Assembly (NCBI GenBank): GCA_964627855.1
Contig: CAZVLE010000068.1
Location: forward strand, 1-24,337
Source: CAZVLE01 sp964627855
GTDB lineage: Bacteria; Bacillota; Dethiobacteria; DTU022
Direction: 5' to 3'
DNA length: 24,337 nt
Shown here: piece by piece, positions 23,803 through 24,337 of the stretch
How the letters are laid out: every line of letters starts with the position of its first letter
How positions within the stretch are numbered: position 1 is the first letter of the stretch
Translations under genes and position numbers: made by a program
The notes under the pieces: generated by a model
The model's database searches: none
What the model saw: the letters and a program-made list of their open reading frames with translations, nothing else
What the model was told of the DNA's origin: nothing

Positions 23803-24337
23803 TGGAAATAACCTCAATCGGCCAGGCGACCTATTTAATACAAGATGATTCTTTGAGTGTGTTAACCGATCCCTGGTTTTCCAGTAGCGGGTTAAATGCT
23901 ATTTTTGCGCCTCGCCTGGTACCGCCTGCCCTGCAGGCTGATCAAATCGAAAATTGCGATCTGATCCTGCTTTCCCACATGCACATCGACCACTGGGACA
24001 ACCAGGCTGCCAGACTTGCGGCCCGTTGTAACAGTACCATTGTTACTGCTGCCGATGCTGCCGGACGGCTCAGGAAAAAAGGCCTTAACGCTGTGGGGTT
24101 GACAGCAGGTGAAAGCTGGAGCGGGCTTGGTGTTACTGTCGAGGCGGTGAAAGCAAAACATCCCTTGAGCCCCGGGGCGATTGGCCTGATTTATAGCGGC
24201 CGAAAAAAAATTTATTTTAGTGGCGATACTCTCGATCACCGGGGCCTGGACAAACTGGCTGGATATAACCTTGACCTGGCCTTACTCCAGTCTTCCTGTG
24301 CCCGTTATCCCATTCTCGGTCCTGATGGCATGGATTG
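23802..24337 (+). CDS. Metallo-beta-lactamase-fold hydrolase (UlaG-like), truncated by the window end
   Basis: An open frame of at least 178 codons begins with ATG at 23802, sharing its first base with the TGA of the SDR gene, and has no stop before the window ends. GGAGGAGG (23782-23789) lies upstream. The metal-binding motif SHMHIDHWD gives H59, H61, D63 and H64; H120 in AKHP and D142 in FSGDT follow in the order expected for the fold. GQATYLIQ and LTDPWF at the N-terminus resemble the UlaG/YtkL-like group, which includes a lactonase for L-ascorbate 6-phosphate. A lactonase following the SDR would fit, but the family is very diverse and the C-terminus is missing here. Confidence 0.82.
   Translation, partial: MEITSIGQATYLIQDDSLSVLTDPWFSSSGLNAIFAPRLVPPALQADQIENCDLILLSHMHIDHWDNQAARLAARCNSTIVTAADAAGRLRKKGLNAVGLTAGESWSGLGVTVEAVKAKHPLSPGAIGLIYSGRKKIYFSGDTLDHRGLDKLAGYNLDLALLQSSCARYPILGPDGMD

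Noticed and set aside
1..24337. Mobile elements, CRISPR arrays, tRNA or rRNA genes, integration sites
   Set aside because: No transposase, integrase, terminal inverted repeats, spaced direct repeats or tRNA-like cloverleaf sequences were seen on either strand.

Overview
The window reads as one long, densely packed catabolic locus from an anaerobic, Bacillota-like (Clostridia-type) bacterium. This lineage guess is an inference. It rests on strong AGGAGG-type ribosome sites, frequent TTG and GTG starts, a LacI/CcpA-type regulator with AACGTT-core operators, and a gene set otherwise known from Thermotoga and other anaerobic fermenters. All 20 genes lie on the + strand. No intergenic gap exceeds about 160 bases, and there is no tRNA, rRNA, CRISPR array or insertion sequence. 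The last gene runs off the end of the window.

Layout: 1-1163 is a control region with a LacI-family repressor, a recognisable promoter and three palindromic operators. 1164-4444 holds three enzymes matching the Thermotoga maritima-type inositol route: IolM (scyllo-inosose 3-dehydrogenase), IolN (a creatininase-fold ring hydrolase) and IolO (5-keto-L-gluconate epimerase). 4486-11522 holds a PLP racemase/aldolase-fold enzyme, a second creatininase-family hydrolase, a GPH sugar:cation symporter, a DegT-type aminotransferase, the inositol 2-dehydrogenase IolG and a uroporphyrinogen-decarboxylase-like protein. 11682-16432 holds Eda (KDPG aldolase), KdgK, UxaB and UxaA. 16478-24337 is a tightly overlapping second module: a divergent GH38-like protein, an RraA-family protein, a LarA-type nickel-pincer racemase homologue, an IlvD/Edd-type dehydratase, an extended SDR and a truncated metallo-beta-lactamase-fold protein.

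How it fits together: the first 16.4 kb encodes a complete proposed path from myo-inositol to central metabolism. The steps are inositol to scyllo-inosose (IolG), to diketo-inositol (IolM), to 5-keto-L-gluconate (IolN), to D-tagaturonate (IolO), to D-altronate (UxaB), to KDG (UxaA), to KDPG (KdgK), and to pyruvate plus glyceraldehyde-3-phosphate (Eda). Uptake would be through the GPH symporter. The extra aminotransferase, PLP enzyme, second creatininase and URO-D-like protein are not part of that path. They suggest that the true substrate may be a modified cyclitol, such as an amino- or O-methyl-inositol. The 3' module has the right classes for a separate oxidative sugar-acid route (dehydrogenase, possible lactonase, C2 epimerase, dehydratase, possible aldolase). 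These two ideas are hypotheses; the individual family assignments are much firmer.
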